From Linum tenue (taxonomy: Eukaryota; Streptophyta; Magnoliopsida; Malpighiales; Linaceae): a stretch of 64,000 nt of DNA. Every line of letters begins with the position of its first letter. Positions within the stretch are counted from its first letter, which is position 1. Shown here piece after piece: positions 45,183-56,198 of this stretch. The notes below the pieces were generated by a model, which searched no databases, was not told the origin of the DNA, and saw nothing but the letters and a program-made list of their open reading frames with translations. The stretch lies in the NCBI GenBank assembly GCA_946122785.1, contig CAMGYJ010000002.1, positions 16,442,839 to 16,506,838 on the forward strand, given 5' to 3'. The translations under genes were made by a program, and so were the position numbers.

Positions 45183-46369
45183 AGTTCGGGGGTCAAAAAC
45201 TCGATAAATCAAACATAATCTGGGTGGGGGTGCACATTCACAATAAAGTAGGCAACTCAAGGTTCACATCCATAGCAAATACACCCACAAACTACATCAT
45301 TAAGGGCCCCAACCGGTGGCCACAACATGGCATGGAAAACAGGCATTTCATCGAACACCTTGTGTGCACTATTAAGTTAAGCATGAAATTGGCCAAATTC
45401 TTGCACACAAGGGCTCAAACAAGCAAATGGGACATTGCCCAACATAATTCAATCACATCCCATGCATTCCCCTCAATCAATTTCACACAAATCACAGGAT
45501 TCAATAAGATTCTCTAACATACACCCTACACACTCAATTCTCCACAATTAACATAGTTAGGGACAAAATCAAACCTGGAGACTCAAGTAGAGGTGTAGGG
45601 GATGATGATGGGAAGACAAGGGACTCGACGAAATGCCGAAAATCTGGCCGGAAATGCTCGTCGGAGCCTCGCCGGATTCTCGCCGGAAATCGCCTCCGGC
45701 GACAAAAATGTCGCCCAAACACGCTCAAACTCGGGGGATAGGCCGCTTTGGGTGTAGAAGGAGTGGGTTTGGTGTTGATTTGGTGAAAAAAGTACCCAAA
45801 GTGGCCAAAAAAAGCGAAATAGGGCAGGTTTTGCGCGGTTTTCCGGCGAGGGTGAGAGGTTTCCGGCGAGAAAATTTGGGTTTCTGCCACTATGGCCGTG
45901 CACGGCCATTTATATAGCCCGTGCCTCGGCTGCACGGGCAGAGGCGCACGGCCGTGCACCTTGGGTTTTTGCCCGTGCAGGCCGACACGGCCTGGCCGAG
46001 GGTGTTGCACGGCCGTGCACAAGGCACATTTGGCCGTGCAACTAACGCCGAGAGCTCGCACGGCCAGGGGGTGGAACCCGCACGGCCGTGCGAGGCTTCA
46101 AGTTGCCCGTGCAAGGCTGCACGGCCTGGCCGAGGATGCTGCACGGCCGTGCACCTTGCACATTTGGCCGTGCGCTCCTGGCCGAGAGCTCGCACGGCCA
46201 GGCCAGGCTCGGCGCACGGCCGTGCACTCCTATGTTCTGGCCGTGCGACTTGCTGGGGTCCCGATATCAGCCTGTTTCCACTCAAAAACGACACGTAACT
46301 CTGGATCAACGTCTCAAGACTCAAAAATACACAAAATCAAAGGAAAAAGAGTAAGAAAATGCAAACCTC
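45183..46369 (-). other. Spacer of D between gag-pro and the accessory ORF
   Basis: Noncoding. It includes a CGCCGG-rich segment (45640-45710) like that in A and the palindrome cluster at 45890-46250. Frames across it are artefacts. Confidence 0.55.
45890..46250. repeat. GCACGGCCGTGC cluster in the spacer of D
   Basis: Six exact CACGGCCGTG copies (mostly GCACGGCCGTGC), with CACGGCC(A/T)GG and GGCCGTGC half-sites. It uses the same word as the LTR of D (50210-50420). Confidence 0.88.
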
Positions 46370-46396
46370 GGTGGGGTTGCCTCCCCACCAGCGCTT
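46370..46396 (-). promoter_or_regulatory. Conserved post-pol hairpin, copy in D
   Basis: Sense strand GAAGCGCTGGTGGGGAGG then CAACCCCACC, 37 bases after the ORF stop. The T-to-G change lies outside the GTGGGG/CCCCAC stem. Confidence 0.63.
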
Positions 46397-46432
46397 CTTT
46401 ACCGTCTTTTAGCTGGACGCCAGTATGGATGC

Positions 46433-49135
46433 TCAGGGAAGTGTAGGATCAGGTGCCTTCAAGAGCGGATCCACATCGCTCTTGAGGTACAGCTTCAAAT
46501 GGTGGCCATGGACGCGACGAATGTGGCCACCTGCATTTGCCAGCTCGACTTGGCCATCCGGTAGGATGCAAGCGAGTGAATACTCGGATGGCCAAGGTGG
46601 GGGCGGGACCAGCTCATAGTGGCCTCCGGCTTTCTTTCGAGCAGGCTTAGCTGCCTGCAGTTTCGGCCGCCACTCCTCCTTGATCTGTTCTTTGGATGAC
46701 GGGGTGGTCCGGAGTGGCGGCGAGGGTGTGGGAGGCGGTTCCTGCACAATAGGCAGCACAGAAGGATACACGACAGACTCGTGCTCCTGGTGAGATACAG
46801 CATGCAGAGGTAACGAAGCAGGTATAGTGTTAGCAACAGAAAATGTTATTCGCTCCTCGCCATCCCTCAGAACTAAGGTCCCATCATGCACATCTATGAG
46901 AGCCTTGGCGGTGGCCAGGAAAGGCCTTCCCAGTATAAGAGGCACTTCTGTGTCCTCACTGATGTCCAGGATAACAAAATCCACAGGATATGTGAATTTG
47001 CCAACCTTGACCAGAAGGTCTTCCACTATACCCCTAGGATGCCCTACCGATCTGTCAGCTAATTGAAGGGTCATCCTAGTAGCACGGGGTTCACCTAGGC
47101 CTAGTTTCATGAACAGTTTATATGGAATAACATTGATACTAGCACCTAAATCCGCCAAGGACTTCTCTACATGCAATTTATCAATAGAGCACGGGATAGT
47201 AAAACTACCTGGGTCCTTTTTCTTCTGCGGAAGCTTGTTCTGCAGAATAGCCGAGCACTCCTCGCTGAGCTCCACAGTGGCCAACTCACTCAGCTTCTGC
47301 TTCTTTGAGAGAAGTTCTTTCAGAAACTTCGCATACTTCGGCATTTGCGATAGTGCCTCCAGGAAAGGCACTTGAACATTCAGCTTCTTAAGCATGGCCA
47401 TGAAGTTCTCGAACTCTGCCTCCAGCCTGTCTTTGTGCAACCGAGTAGGGAAAGGGAGTTTAGGGACATACTCCTTCACTACTGGTTGCGGTTTAGGTGC
47501 AGGCACCTCAACCTCCTTCTCAACTTCTTGTTCAACCGCTGGAGATGCTGCAACAAGGCTTTCTCTCTCCGGTTCCCGAGCGGGGGGATCAACAGTCATC
47601 TTGCCACTCCTGGTCATGATGGCATTGCAGCGCTCATTCGGGGTCGGCGGGTGAGGAATGGTCTGCGCTGGTAGAGTACCAGGAGCCCTTTTAGCCACTG
47701 ACTGGGCCACGCTCCCCAGCTGGGTCTGGATATCCTGCAAAACAGCCTGTGTATTCCTATGACCAGCTTCCAGAGCCAGGAGTTGACCCGAGGCCTTCTC
47801 CATGAACTGCTCAAAGGTGTTGAATTTTTGAGCACTAACACTGGCGAGAGAACCCACCAAGTCCCGCAGTTCAGCCATCTGATCATTCTGCACTGGGGCA
47901 GCAGGGGCTGCACCTGGCTGCTGGAATTGCCCCTGTTTGGGCTGATATGGTGGCCTCTGGAAGCCCGGTGGTCCCTATGGAGCTGGTGGTCTGGGATTTG
48001 GCCCAGCCCAGGAGAAGTTAGGATGCTGGCGCCACCCCTCATTGTACGTGTTGCTGTAGGGGTCATTGCGCCTGACATTGTTGATGAAGTTCACCTGCTC
48101 CTGGGGTGTGGTCGATTCCTTCATCGCCTGGCAGTCTTCCACCATATGATGGGTGCTCTCGCACCACTGGCAGAGCATCGCCTGCTTCTGTCCGGTCCCT
48201 GGAATCATCCCGGAACGATCGATAGCTGAGACCAGCTTCGATACTACCTGCACCAAATCAGATGACTGGGTGCCCACAGCATGCACACCCCGGCCTGGTG
48301 CTCTCCTCGACCTCCTGGCAGTGCCCCAATCATAACCATTCTCCGCCATCTCTTCAAAGAGTTGATTCAGCTGTGGCGGGGTTTTGGTCAGCATGTTCCC
48401 GCCACAAACCGAATCGATCAGCTGCTTGTCCTCCGGGTAGAGGGCGTGATAGAAGGTGCCCACCTTGAACGCATCGTTGAAACCATGATTGGGACACCTG
48501 AGGAAAAGGCTGTTGTACCTCTCCCATGCATCCCTGATGGTCTCATCCTCATCCTGAGCAAAATGTGTAATCTGCTTCTGGAGATCAGCTGTCTTGGATG
48601 GAGGATGGTAGCGGGTGAGGAACTTGTCCGCCAGGTTGGCGAACGTGGTGATGGAGCCCGGAGGTCGAGTGTCTAGCCACTCCTTGGCCTGCCCCTCCAG
48701 AGTGAAAGGGAAGTACCTCAGCTGGATGGAGTCTGCCGGTACCCCATTGATCTTGATTCCATCGATGAGCTCGTGGAATCGCCTGAGATGTGATCGAGGG
48801 CACTCGCCCTCCTTACCACGGAACACTACTGAACCGCGCAGCATGGTGATCACAGAGGTGCTCACCTCAAAGTTTTTGGCTGGGACCTGAGGGTGTTGAA
48901 TGGGTGACCTCATGTCCGCAGCCCTAGCGGTCCAGTAGGATCCCATGGTCTGCTCCTCGGGGATCACAGCACGGTTCTGCGGATCACCCATCTCGCCTTC
49001 TTCTTCTTCTAGCTGCAGCTGTGATAGCTCCTCCTCCGCAGCCAGTCGTGCCTTTAGAGCCCGCTTGAAGTTCCTGCAAGTTCGTTCAAGCTCCTGGTCT
49101 AATGGTAGTAGATCTCCCGACTGGCTACAGGTCAT
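46433..49135 (-). pseudogene. gag-protease of D fused to the pol C-terminus, one stop codon
   Basis: A single frame of 901 codons from MTCSQSGDLLPLDQELERTC, broken only by TAG at 47975-47977. Domains: gag (residues about 90-260), an intact zinc knuckle CQWCESTHHMVEDC, a Pro/Gln-rich linker, a coiled segment, and the aspartic protease with DLGAS (about 47140) and VILGRPFLATA. Soon after the protease the frame passes into a segment matching the far C-terminus of pol (VHGHHLKLYL, compare [10 protein letters not shown] in A). Reverse transcriptase to integrase are thus cleanly missing with the frame kept. Such a protein could still form particles for a helper polymerase if the stop is recent or suppressed. 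Confidence 0.8.
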
Positions 49136-49254
49136 GCACTACCTGCACACAGTCAGCAGAAACAACCCGTGAATGCACACAGGTGGAAAAGAAAAATGCA
49201 ATAAAGAAAAAGCTAGAGTAACAAATTATCACGTTTCCCCAATAACCTAGAGGG

Positions 49255-49272
49255 TCCCCGGCAACGGCGCCA
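49255..49272 (-). promoter_or_regulatory. Primer binding site of D (tRNA-Asp)
   Basis: TGGCGCCGTTGCCGGGGA, identical to that of A and B, six bases from the LTR. Confidence 0.9.
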
Positions 49273-49278
49273 AAAACT

Positions 49279-50617
49279 TGACACGCTAAAACACAACACC
49301 TAACAATGGCCAAGTGTAACCAATGAAAGGGACTGCAGTATAGGCAAGTTTAATTATCAACCCGGGGTCTAGATCTACTGCTTACTCCGTGATTCTCTAT
49401 TATCTAGCAAACTAGGTCGAGTGATTGTTGTGAAAAGTAAAAGCAACAAGAAAGCAGTAAATTGTTCGGGTTTCTAAAGCAGGTAAGAGTCACTCGGGAT
49501 TGAGTCCCCCTAGCCCCTTAGTTAGGTTCAATTGCAATTCCCTGGGTTGATTTACTGTTGATTAGACTGCGGAAGATCCGACAGTAGCTTGGAATCTCTT
49601 AAGCTGGCCCTCTCAGTCTAACTACCCGGCAGACGACTAGTCTTCACCGGGATAGAAAGCTGAGGCTATGAACACAAAACTCCAGTACTGGCGCCAAGAA
49701 CACCAGTACAAAGTAGTAAACTGGCTAACTCTCGTATAGCCAATCTCCTACTATCGAATGAAGAGGCTCTAACAACCTAATCAGATTCTATCTATCTCAG
49801 GTTGCAGCAGAAATTGAGAAAAGCTGATCAGAATCAAATCAATTCATTAAACATGCGTCATTCGATTAAAATCAAACAGTAATATCATCCCAAGTCATTA
49901 CAATCAAATCCCTAACACAAGGAACTAGGGTTCTTCATACCCAAGTGAGAGAAGGGTTCTACTCCATAGAGAGAGAAGAGAAAACAAGAATCGGATTAGT
50001 CATACTCATAACGATGAGGATAATCTGCTCCGGGACGATGATTTCCACTCCTATGACGATCTCCAAGCTCGATTCGATGAAATCCAGCTCTTAGACGGCT
50101 TCTAGGATGAGTTCTTCACACTTTCTCTCTCTAGGGCTCTGTTTTTGCTCTGAAAACACGACTCTCCCACTTCTGGCTCGGATTAGGCTTTAAAACCGGC
50201 TTTCCCGAGTTGCACGGCCAGGTGCACGGCCGTGCACAACACCATTCTGGCCGTGCACCCTAAAACGCGCCGTATCAATAAGTCTGCCTTCGTCCATCTT
50301 GCACGGCCAGGTGCACGGCCGTGCAAGCCTCAGGGTCTGGCCGTGCATGGCCTCGGCATGAGGTGCACGGCCATATGGCTCAAGTGCACGGCCGTGCAGC
50401 CTCCCTGGTCTGCCCGTGCACTCCCCAAACAACTCGCCATTCGTCCGTTCTTCGTCCAATCGACCCCAGACTCGCTCCTAAGCCTTCATTCACGTACTAG
50501 GACCTGAAATATCACAAACAAGCACAACCTAGCGTGAAATCGGCCTAAAACACGAGAATCAACACCTCAAACGGTGTAAGTATGAGGGTAAAAACATGTG
50601 TAAATGACGGTCTATCA
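49279..50617 (-). repeat. 5' LTR of element D, 1,339 bp
   Basis: Begins TGATAGACCGTC and ends TTAGCGTGTCA on the minus strand. It is close to the LTRs of B outside the palindrome cluster, so B and D probably share a recent ancestor. Confidence 0.9.
50210..50420. repeat. GCACGGCCGTGC cluster in the LTR of D
   Basis: Three exact GCACGGCCGTGC copies plus half-sites GGCCGTGCA and CACGGCCAGG, 200-400 bases from the LTR start. The arrangement differs from that in B although the flanks are nearly the same. Confidence 0.86.
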
Positions 50618-51382
50618 CCAGCGTCCCTTCGTGGCAGGGCGGACGAAGGCCAGCACCCTGCAGCTGGATAACCTCATTTTCCACCACTTGCTGGCGAAGT
50701 CCTACACTCCAGCTGGGAAAAGTGCCAGCACCATCACCAGGAGAGCCATGTACTTCATCCAGTCCATCCGCCAGGTGGACCATCTTCTCCACTTGGGTTC
50801 TGTGGTGGCCAGAACCTTTGAGAAGAGTGCTTCAGAATTGAAGAGCCTACACTGCACTCCCCTCATCACCCGCCTGGCCGCCTACTTCTAGATATCACTG
50901 CAGGGTTGCATAGAGCAGGGGGGCACCGGTGTCTTTGGTGAAGACATGATCAAGAGCATGCACCTGCTGCGAGAGGAGCGCGGCATCAAGTGGATCGCGG
51001 GGTTTCCTGAACCTCAGATCCCAGCGGAGGACCAGCCGGAGGTTCCTGAGGATGAGGCTGATGAGGATGTCCATCCCGAGGATGTGGACGGTGCTGATGC
51101 CTCCCGCCCCACCACCTTCGAGTACGGGGGTAGCAGTTCCACTTTCCCCGGCCAGGACTACTTCACTCTCCAGTTCCAGCAGCTGAGTCTCCAAAATCAG
51201 CAACTCTTAGACCACCATCTCCAGTTCCAGCAGCAGTACTCGGCTCACCAGGCCGAGTATCAGACCTGGATGGCTTCTTTTGATGAGCGTCTTGATCGTA
51301 TGGAGATCCAGCAGGGGGTGACCCTGGCTCACATAGAGCGGGAGAAGGCCCGATCCCGGCGTATGCAGGAGGTCCAGCAGCA
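50618..51382 (+). pseudogene. Accessory (ATHILA-type) ORF of element E, C-terminal half
   Basis: The plus-strand frame starts at the D junction (QRPFVAGRTKASTLQL) and matches the accessory ORF of A: LIFHHLLAKSYTPAGKSAST, LHLGSVVARTFEKSA, a TAG at 50888-50890, EERGIKWIAGFPEP, an acidic linker, a Gln-rich coiled stretch (LQNQQLLDHHLQFQQQ) and ERLDRMEIQQGVTLAHIERE. It is cut at 51383 by element C and continues after C to a stop at 56196-56198. Confidence 0.72.
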
Positions 51383-51811
51383 TGACTCACTCCTACTGTC
51401 ACTCTAGAAATTGGCCAAGTGTAACCACATCCTAAAGCGTAGTATAGCGGGTTTGGGTTTTAATGTCAACCCGGGTCCTAGATTTGATGACTATTCGGTG
51501 AATTCTTGTTATCTAGCAGTGAAACTTTAGTGCAAGTCCAAGTTAAAAAACAAACAAAGCAAGTTAAACGGTTGTTTTCAAGTCGAGAGAGGTCACCCGG
51601 ATATGGTTCCCCCTAGACTGCAGTTAAGCCGGATTGCAATTTACCAAGTTCAATTTTCATGAAAGTTATACTGCGGAAGGTTCTTAAACAGTCTGAAGTC
51701 TCGACTAAAGGTCTCCAGACCCTCTCAATCTGAGTCTCCAGTGGGCGACTAACCTCCACAGGAGTAAACAGATTGAGGCCCTAACGAACCAAACCTCCAC
51801 TACCGAATTGA
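51383..51811 (-). repeat. Partial 3' LTR of element C
   Basis: It matches 54694-55122 of the 5' LTR, with TGACTCACTCCTACTGTCAC at the outer end. The match stops at ACCGAATTGA, where pol sequence begins. Confidence 0.88.
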
Positions 51812-54546
51812 GGAGGGAGGGGCTTAAGCTCCAGATCTGGTGGTTCCTCCAAGGAGGTAGTGATGCGGGTGGAGGATGAGATTGGTTTGAACAGCCTGTC
51901 GCCCTCCAAGAATGGGCCACTCTCCAACGTGGCCAACTGCTCCGCCAGATGCGGCTCCTGCGATGCCTGCTCACCTAGCAAAATACAACGCTCAAGAGCA
52001 TCGTCAGTACCTGCACTCGTTATGGCGAGTGCGGTCTCAAAATCAGTAAGCACATCACAGTAATCTATGTCATCATGAAAATGAGAGTGTTTCCCATTCT
52101 CAGACACAGAAAAAGTAGCATGTTCATCACCAGCACGCAAGATCAATTTACCACTATGCACATCAATAAGCGCCTTGGCGGTGGCGAGAAACGGTCTACC
52201 CAAAATCAAAGGCACATCCACATCCTGATTTATATCCAAAATAACAAAGTCAACAGGATATGTGAATGCACCAACATTAACAAGCAGATCCTCAATGATA
52301 CCCCTAGGATGCACGATGGAACGATCAGCTAACTGAATGCTCATCCTAGTAGCTCTAGGTTCACCTAGGTCTAGCTTTTTAAACAATTTGTAAGGCATGA
52401 CATTTATGCTAGCGCCTGGGTCCGCCAAGGACTTTACTACATGCATGCTTCCAATAACAAGAGGGATAGTGAAACTCCCTGGGTCTTTGCGCTTCTCAGG
52501 CAGCTTGTTCTGCAGGATAGCAGAACACTCCTCGCTGAGCATCACTGTCGAAAGATCCCCAAGTTTCTTCTTGTTGGTGAGGAGGTATTTCATGAACTTG
52601 GCATACTTGGGCATCTTCGACAGTGCCTCCACGAACGGCATGCTGATGTTAACCTGCTTCAACATTGCCATGAACTTGGCAAACTCTGTCTCCAGCTTGT
52701 CTTTATGAAGGCAAGTGGGGAAGGGCAGCTGGGGTATATGCTCCTTAACCACAGGCTGCAACTTGGGAGCAGGTGCTTCTCTGCCTTCCCCCACTTCTGC
52801 ATTATCAGCTGGAGGTGTTGAAGCAGGAAGTGGCTCGTCTCGCCCGGACTGGGCAGGAGCAGCAGATATGGTCTTGCCACTCCTGGTAGTGATGGCATCC
52901 AGCTGCTGGTGAGGTTCACGAGGGTTTGGTATAGTGGTGGCAGACAGAGTCCCCGGTGCCCTAGTAGTGTTTTGGCGAGCTAAGCTCCCAATCTGATTCT
53001 GTAGATCTTGCAGAATGACACCTTGGTTTCTCTGGCCTGCCTCCAGTGAGGCTATGTTCTGATCCATCCTCGTGAAATTCGCCTGGCTGGTGGTCATGAA
53101 TGCCTGCAAAATATTTTTCATATCCATCATCTGATTATCTGGAGCTGCAGCTGCTGGAGGCCGGGCATACTGACACTGGGGCTGCTGGAATGGCTGCCCC
53201 TGCCTACGCTGGTAGGGTTGCTGCTATGGTGGTGGCCCCTGCCTAACCTGGAAGGGCTGCCTCTGCTGAAAATCACCCGCTGGTGCTGGGAAACCAGGTG
53301 GTTTAGTGGTGTTGCTGTTCCAGGCAAAGTTGGGATGCTGGCGCCACCCCTCATTGTAAGTATTGCTATATGGGTCAAGGCGCCGAGCATTGGCGATGAA
53401 GTCCACCTGTTCTTGGGGAGTAGAGGACTCCCTCATAGCCTGACAGTCCTCCACCAGATGATTCGGGCTCTCACACCACTAACACTGAGCTACTGGAGGC
53501 GTAGCTGTACCTCGGCCCAGAATAAGACTGTTGGGCTGCTTCAATGTCTGCACTAACTCGACCACCTGCTGCTCGAGCCTGTACCTGGCCTCCATGGCGT
53601 GCACACCACGGTCCCGGGAATTTATGCCTCTACTGCTCTGCCCCCACGAATGATCTCGGGCAGCCAAGATACTGATCATCTGGTTCAGCTCGGGTGGAGT
53701 CTTAGTGAGAATATCCCCTCCTGGACATAGAGACTCAATCACACTCTGGCTGTCCGGGGAGAGAGCAATGTAGAAGTTCCCCACTGTGAATGCATCACTG
53801 AAGCCATGATGGGGACACTGCAGAAAATATCCCATGTACCGCTCCCATGCATCTCGAAGTGACTCGTCTGGCTCTTGGCGGAAGTGAGTGATCTCCCGCT
53901 GAATCTCTGTGGTCTTCGATGCTGGATAGTACCTGTGCACGAACTTGTCCGCCAGATCGTCCCAAGAAGTGATGGACAATGGGGGCTGGGTCTCCAACCA
54001 CCTCTTAGCATTCCCCGCCAGAGAATGGGGGAAGAGGTGAAGGCGGATTGCATCATTAGGGACACCGTTTAGCTTGAACCCGTTCGTCAACTGCAGAAAA
54101 CGGGAAAGATCCACCCTTGCCTCCTCATCCTTCAAGCCATGAAATTGGATAGAGGATGTAATGAGTTGAATCCAGCATGGCTTGATCTCGAAGTTGTTCG
54201 CTGGGATAGGCGGGTAGAGGATAGCAGGGCGGATGTCAGCAATCCTTGGAGTGTAGTAATACTCCAAGGTGGGACCCGGTGGTGGTGGATGATGATGAAC
54301 CCCATCTTCCTGGGGTATGGGGTTGTTCCCCAAGAGCTGATTCACCAGTCGAACCTGGTGAGGATTCCCCTGGTGTGGATTGTGATCTCCTTCCATCACG
54401 TACTCGTCCTCGGACTCGCTGCTCAAATGGCCGTCTATACGCTCTTCCGTAGCCAGTCGAGCTCGTTGTTGTCTCCTAAGCTGGCGGCAGGTGCGTTCAA
54501 GATCTGGATCCAACGGCAGTAAACCTCCCGACTGGCTACGGGTCAT
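51812..54546 (-). pseudogene. gag-protease of element C, with stops
   Basis: gag starts at 54546 (MTRSQSGGLLPLDPDLERTC), is open to a TAG at 53479-53481 that falls inside the zinc knuckle (C-stop-WCES; A and D read CQWCES), and continues past a second TAG at 53224-53226. The protease has DPGAS where A and D have DLGAS (about 52413). The frame runs on to the deletion junction near 51811. Its gag sequence is clearly more distant from A and D than those are from each other, as is its LTR, so C is a separate subfamily. Confidence 0.82.
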
Positions 54547-54669
54547 GCACTATCTGCACACACTCAGCAATGCAAACCCGCGAAGGCACAAGTGGGAAAG
54601 AACAAACAATCAATGCGAAAATGAAAATGCTAAAGTAACAGAAATCACTCTTCTTCAACAACCTAGCCG

Positions 54670-54687
54670 TCCCCGGCAACGGCGCCA
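54670..54687 (-). promoter_or_regulatory. Primer binding site of C (tRNA-Asp)
   Basis: TGGCGCCGTTGCCGGGGA, the same primer site as in A, B and D. Confidence 0.9.
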
Positions 54688-54693
54688 AAAACT

Positions 54694-56057
54694 TGACTCA
54701 CTCCTACTGTCACTCTAGAAATTGGCCAAGTGTAACCACTTCCTAAAGCGTAGTATAGCGGGTTTGGGTTTTAATGTCAACCCGGGTCCTAGATTTGATG
54801 ACTACTCGGTGAATTCTTGTTATCTAGCAGTGAAACTTTAGTGCAAGTCCAAATTAACAAACAAACAAAGCAAGTTAAACGGTTGTTTTAAAGTCGAGAG
54901 AGGTCACCCGGATATGGTTCCCCCTAGACTGCAGTTAAGCCGGATTGCAATTTACCAAGTTCAATTTTCATGAAAGTTATACTGCGGAAGGTTCTTAAAC
55001 AGTCTGAAGTCTCGACTAAAGGTCTCCAGACCCTCTCAATCTGAGTCTCCAGCGGGCGACTAACCCCCACCGGAGTAAACAGATTGAGGCCCTAATGAAC
55101 CAAACCTCCACTACCGAATTGAATTCGGTACAGAATAGCGAATTGGCTCCTCGACTAAAGTCGCCAATTCACTACCTTCAATTAAGGGTGCTCTATCAAC
55201 CTAGGCAGATATTCTCATTCTAGGTTAAAGCAGAAACAACAGGAATTCGATCAGGATTCAAGTCATTCAATCATTCAAGCCTCAATCGAATATAATCAAC
55301 TCATAAAATATGTACTTGGGTTCATACAATCAGACCTAACATACAAAACTAGGGTTCCCCATACCCAGATGAATGGGGAAACTACTCCATGGAGAGAGAA
55401 GCAAAAGCAGATTCAGACGCGGAAATCATACTGTGAAGGATGAGTTTCTGCTCCTGGTTGTCAATCGGCACTTCTCCAAGCTCAAGCCGAGTTCCAATGG
55501 TGATGAAGATCAAGCTATGGCACTTGGGAACTCTGGTTCGTCGCTTTCTCTCTCTAGGAATTGCTCTGGTTCTCTAAAACTCGGAACCCTTGATTTTTGG
55601 CCTTCTTTTCCTTCAAAAGGCTGACTGTCGCGATACCCGGTCGAAATACCCGGTCGGGTATTTTGGGTTGCGACCGGGTATAATTGAAACGCGCCGTTTT
55701 TGCCTCAGGGGAAATCCCCGGTCATAGCCAGTAATCCCCGACCGCGAATTTTCGCCTCCTGCCCGGGCCCCCTTCTGTTTCTCACGGACGCCCAAAGCCA
55801 AAAATCCCCGACCAAGGCCAGATAATACCCGGTCGGGTATTTCTGCTCATGGCCGGGTATTTTTGCTCTCCAACACAGTTCAAGCCTCACTTGCTCCATT
55901 CGACCCGAATCTCGTTCATTCGCCTCGATTCCAACACCGGGTCCCGAAATATGACATAAACGTACAACCTCGCGTGAAATCGGCTTAAAACACGAGAATC
56001 ACCATCTCAAACGGCTCAAGAATAGGGGTAAAAACATGTGTAATCATCAGTCTATCA
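54694..56057 (-). repeat. 5' LTR of element C, 1,364 bp
   Basis: Begins TGATAGACTGATG and ends GTGAGTCA on the minus strand. The general LTR plan matches A, B and D, but most of the sequence has diverged. Confidence 0.9.
55628..55870. repeat. CCCGGTCGGG/CCCCGACC cluster in the LTR of C
   Basis: ATACCCGGTCGGGTATT occurs twice and shorter forms (GACCGGGTAT, ATCCCCGGTC, AATCCCCGACC, GGCCGGGTATTT) about seven times. CACGGCCGTG does not occur. The cluster lies 190-430 bases from the LTR start, the same place as in the other elements. Confidence 0.85.
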
Positions 56058-56062
56058 CAGCA

Positions 56063-56198
56063 CCTGCTCCAGCTGCTACCGGGCGAGCAGCCAGTCTGGA
56101 GGACTCCCTGGGAGGACTCTCCACTTCCACCTCCACCAGCTGATGATGATGATGCCTTCATGAACGACATCGATCTGGACAACCTTGGCGACGAGTAG
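56063..56198 (+). pseudogene. Accessory ORF of E, last 45 codons
   Basis: Continues the frame broken by C. The end is proline-rich and then acidic (DDDDAFMNDIDLDNLGDE) with a stop at 56196-56198. Confidence 0.65.

Larger units (their letters stand above)
45154..50617 (-). mobile_element. Athila-like element D, gag-protease type, 3' part lost in the gap
   Basis: The minus-strand order is 5' LTR (49279-50617), tRNA-Asp primer site, gag-protease ORF fused to the pol C-terminus, post-pol hairpin, spacer with palindromes and the start of an accessory ORF. Reverse transcriptase, RNase H and integrase are absent. The LTR abuts codons of the accessory ORF of E; the right flank CCAGC (50618-50622) would be the target duplication. 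The left end is not in the sequence. Confidence 0.85.
51383..56057 (-). mobile_element. Athila-like element C, internally deleted
   Basis: The target duplication CAGCA is exact (51378-51382 and 56058-56062). The 5' LTR is whole (54694-56057). The 3' LTR retains only its outer 429 bp (51383-51811), because a deletion joins the protease-reverse transcriptase linker directly to LTR sequence at about 51806-51811, removing reverse transcriptase, integrase, accessory ORF and 3' UTR. It inserted into the accessory ORF of E; without it the two E parts are in one frame. Confidence 0.9.
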
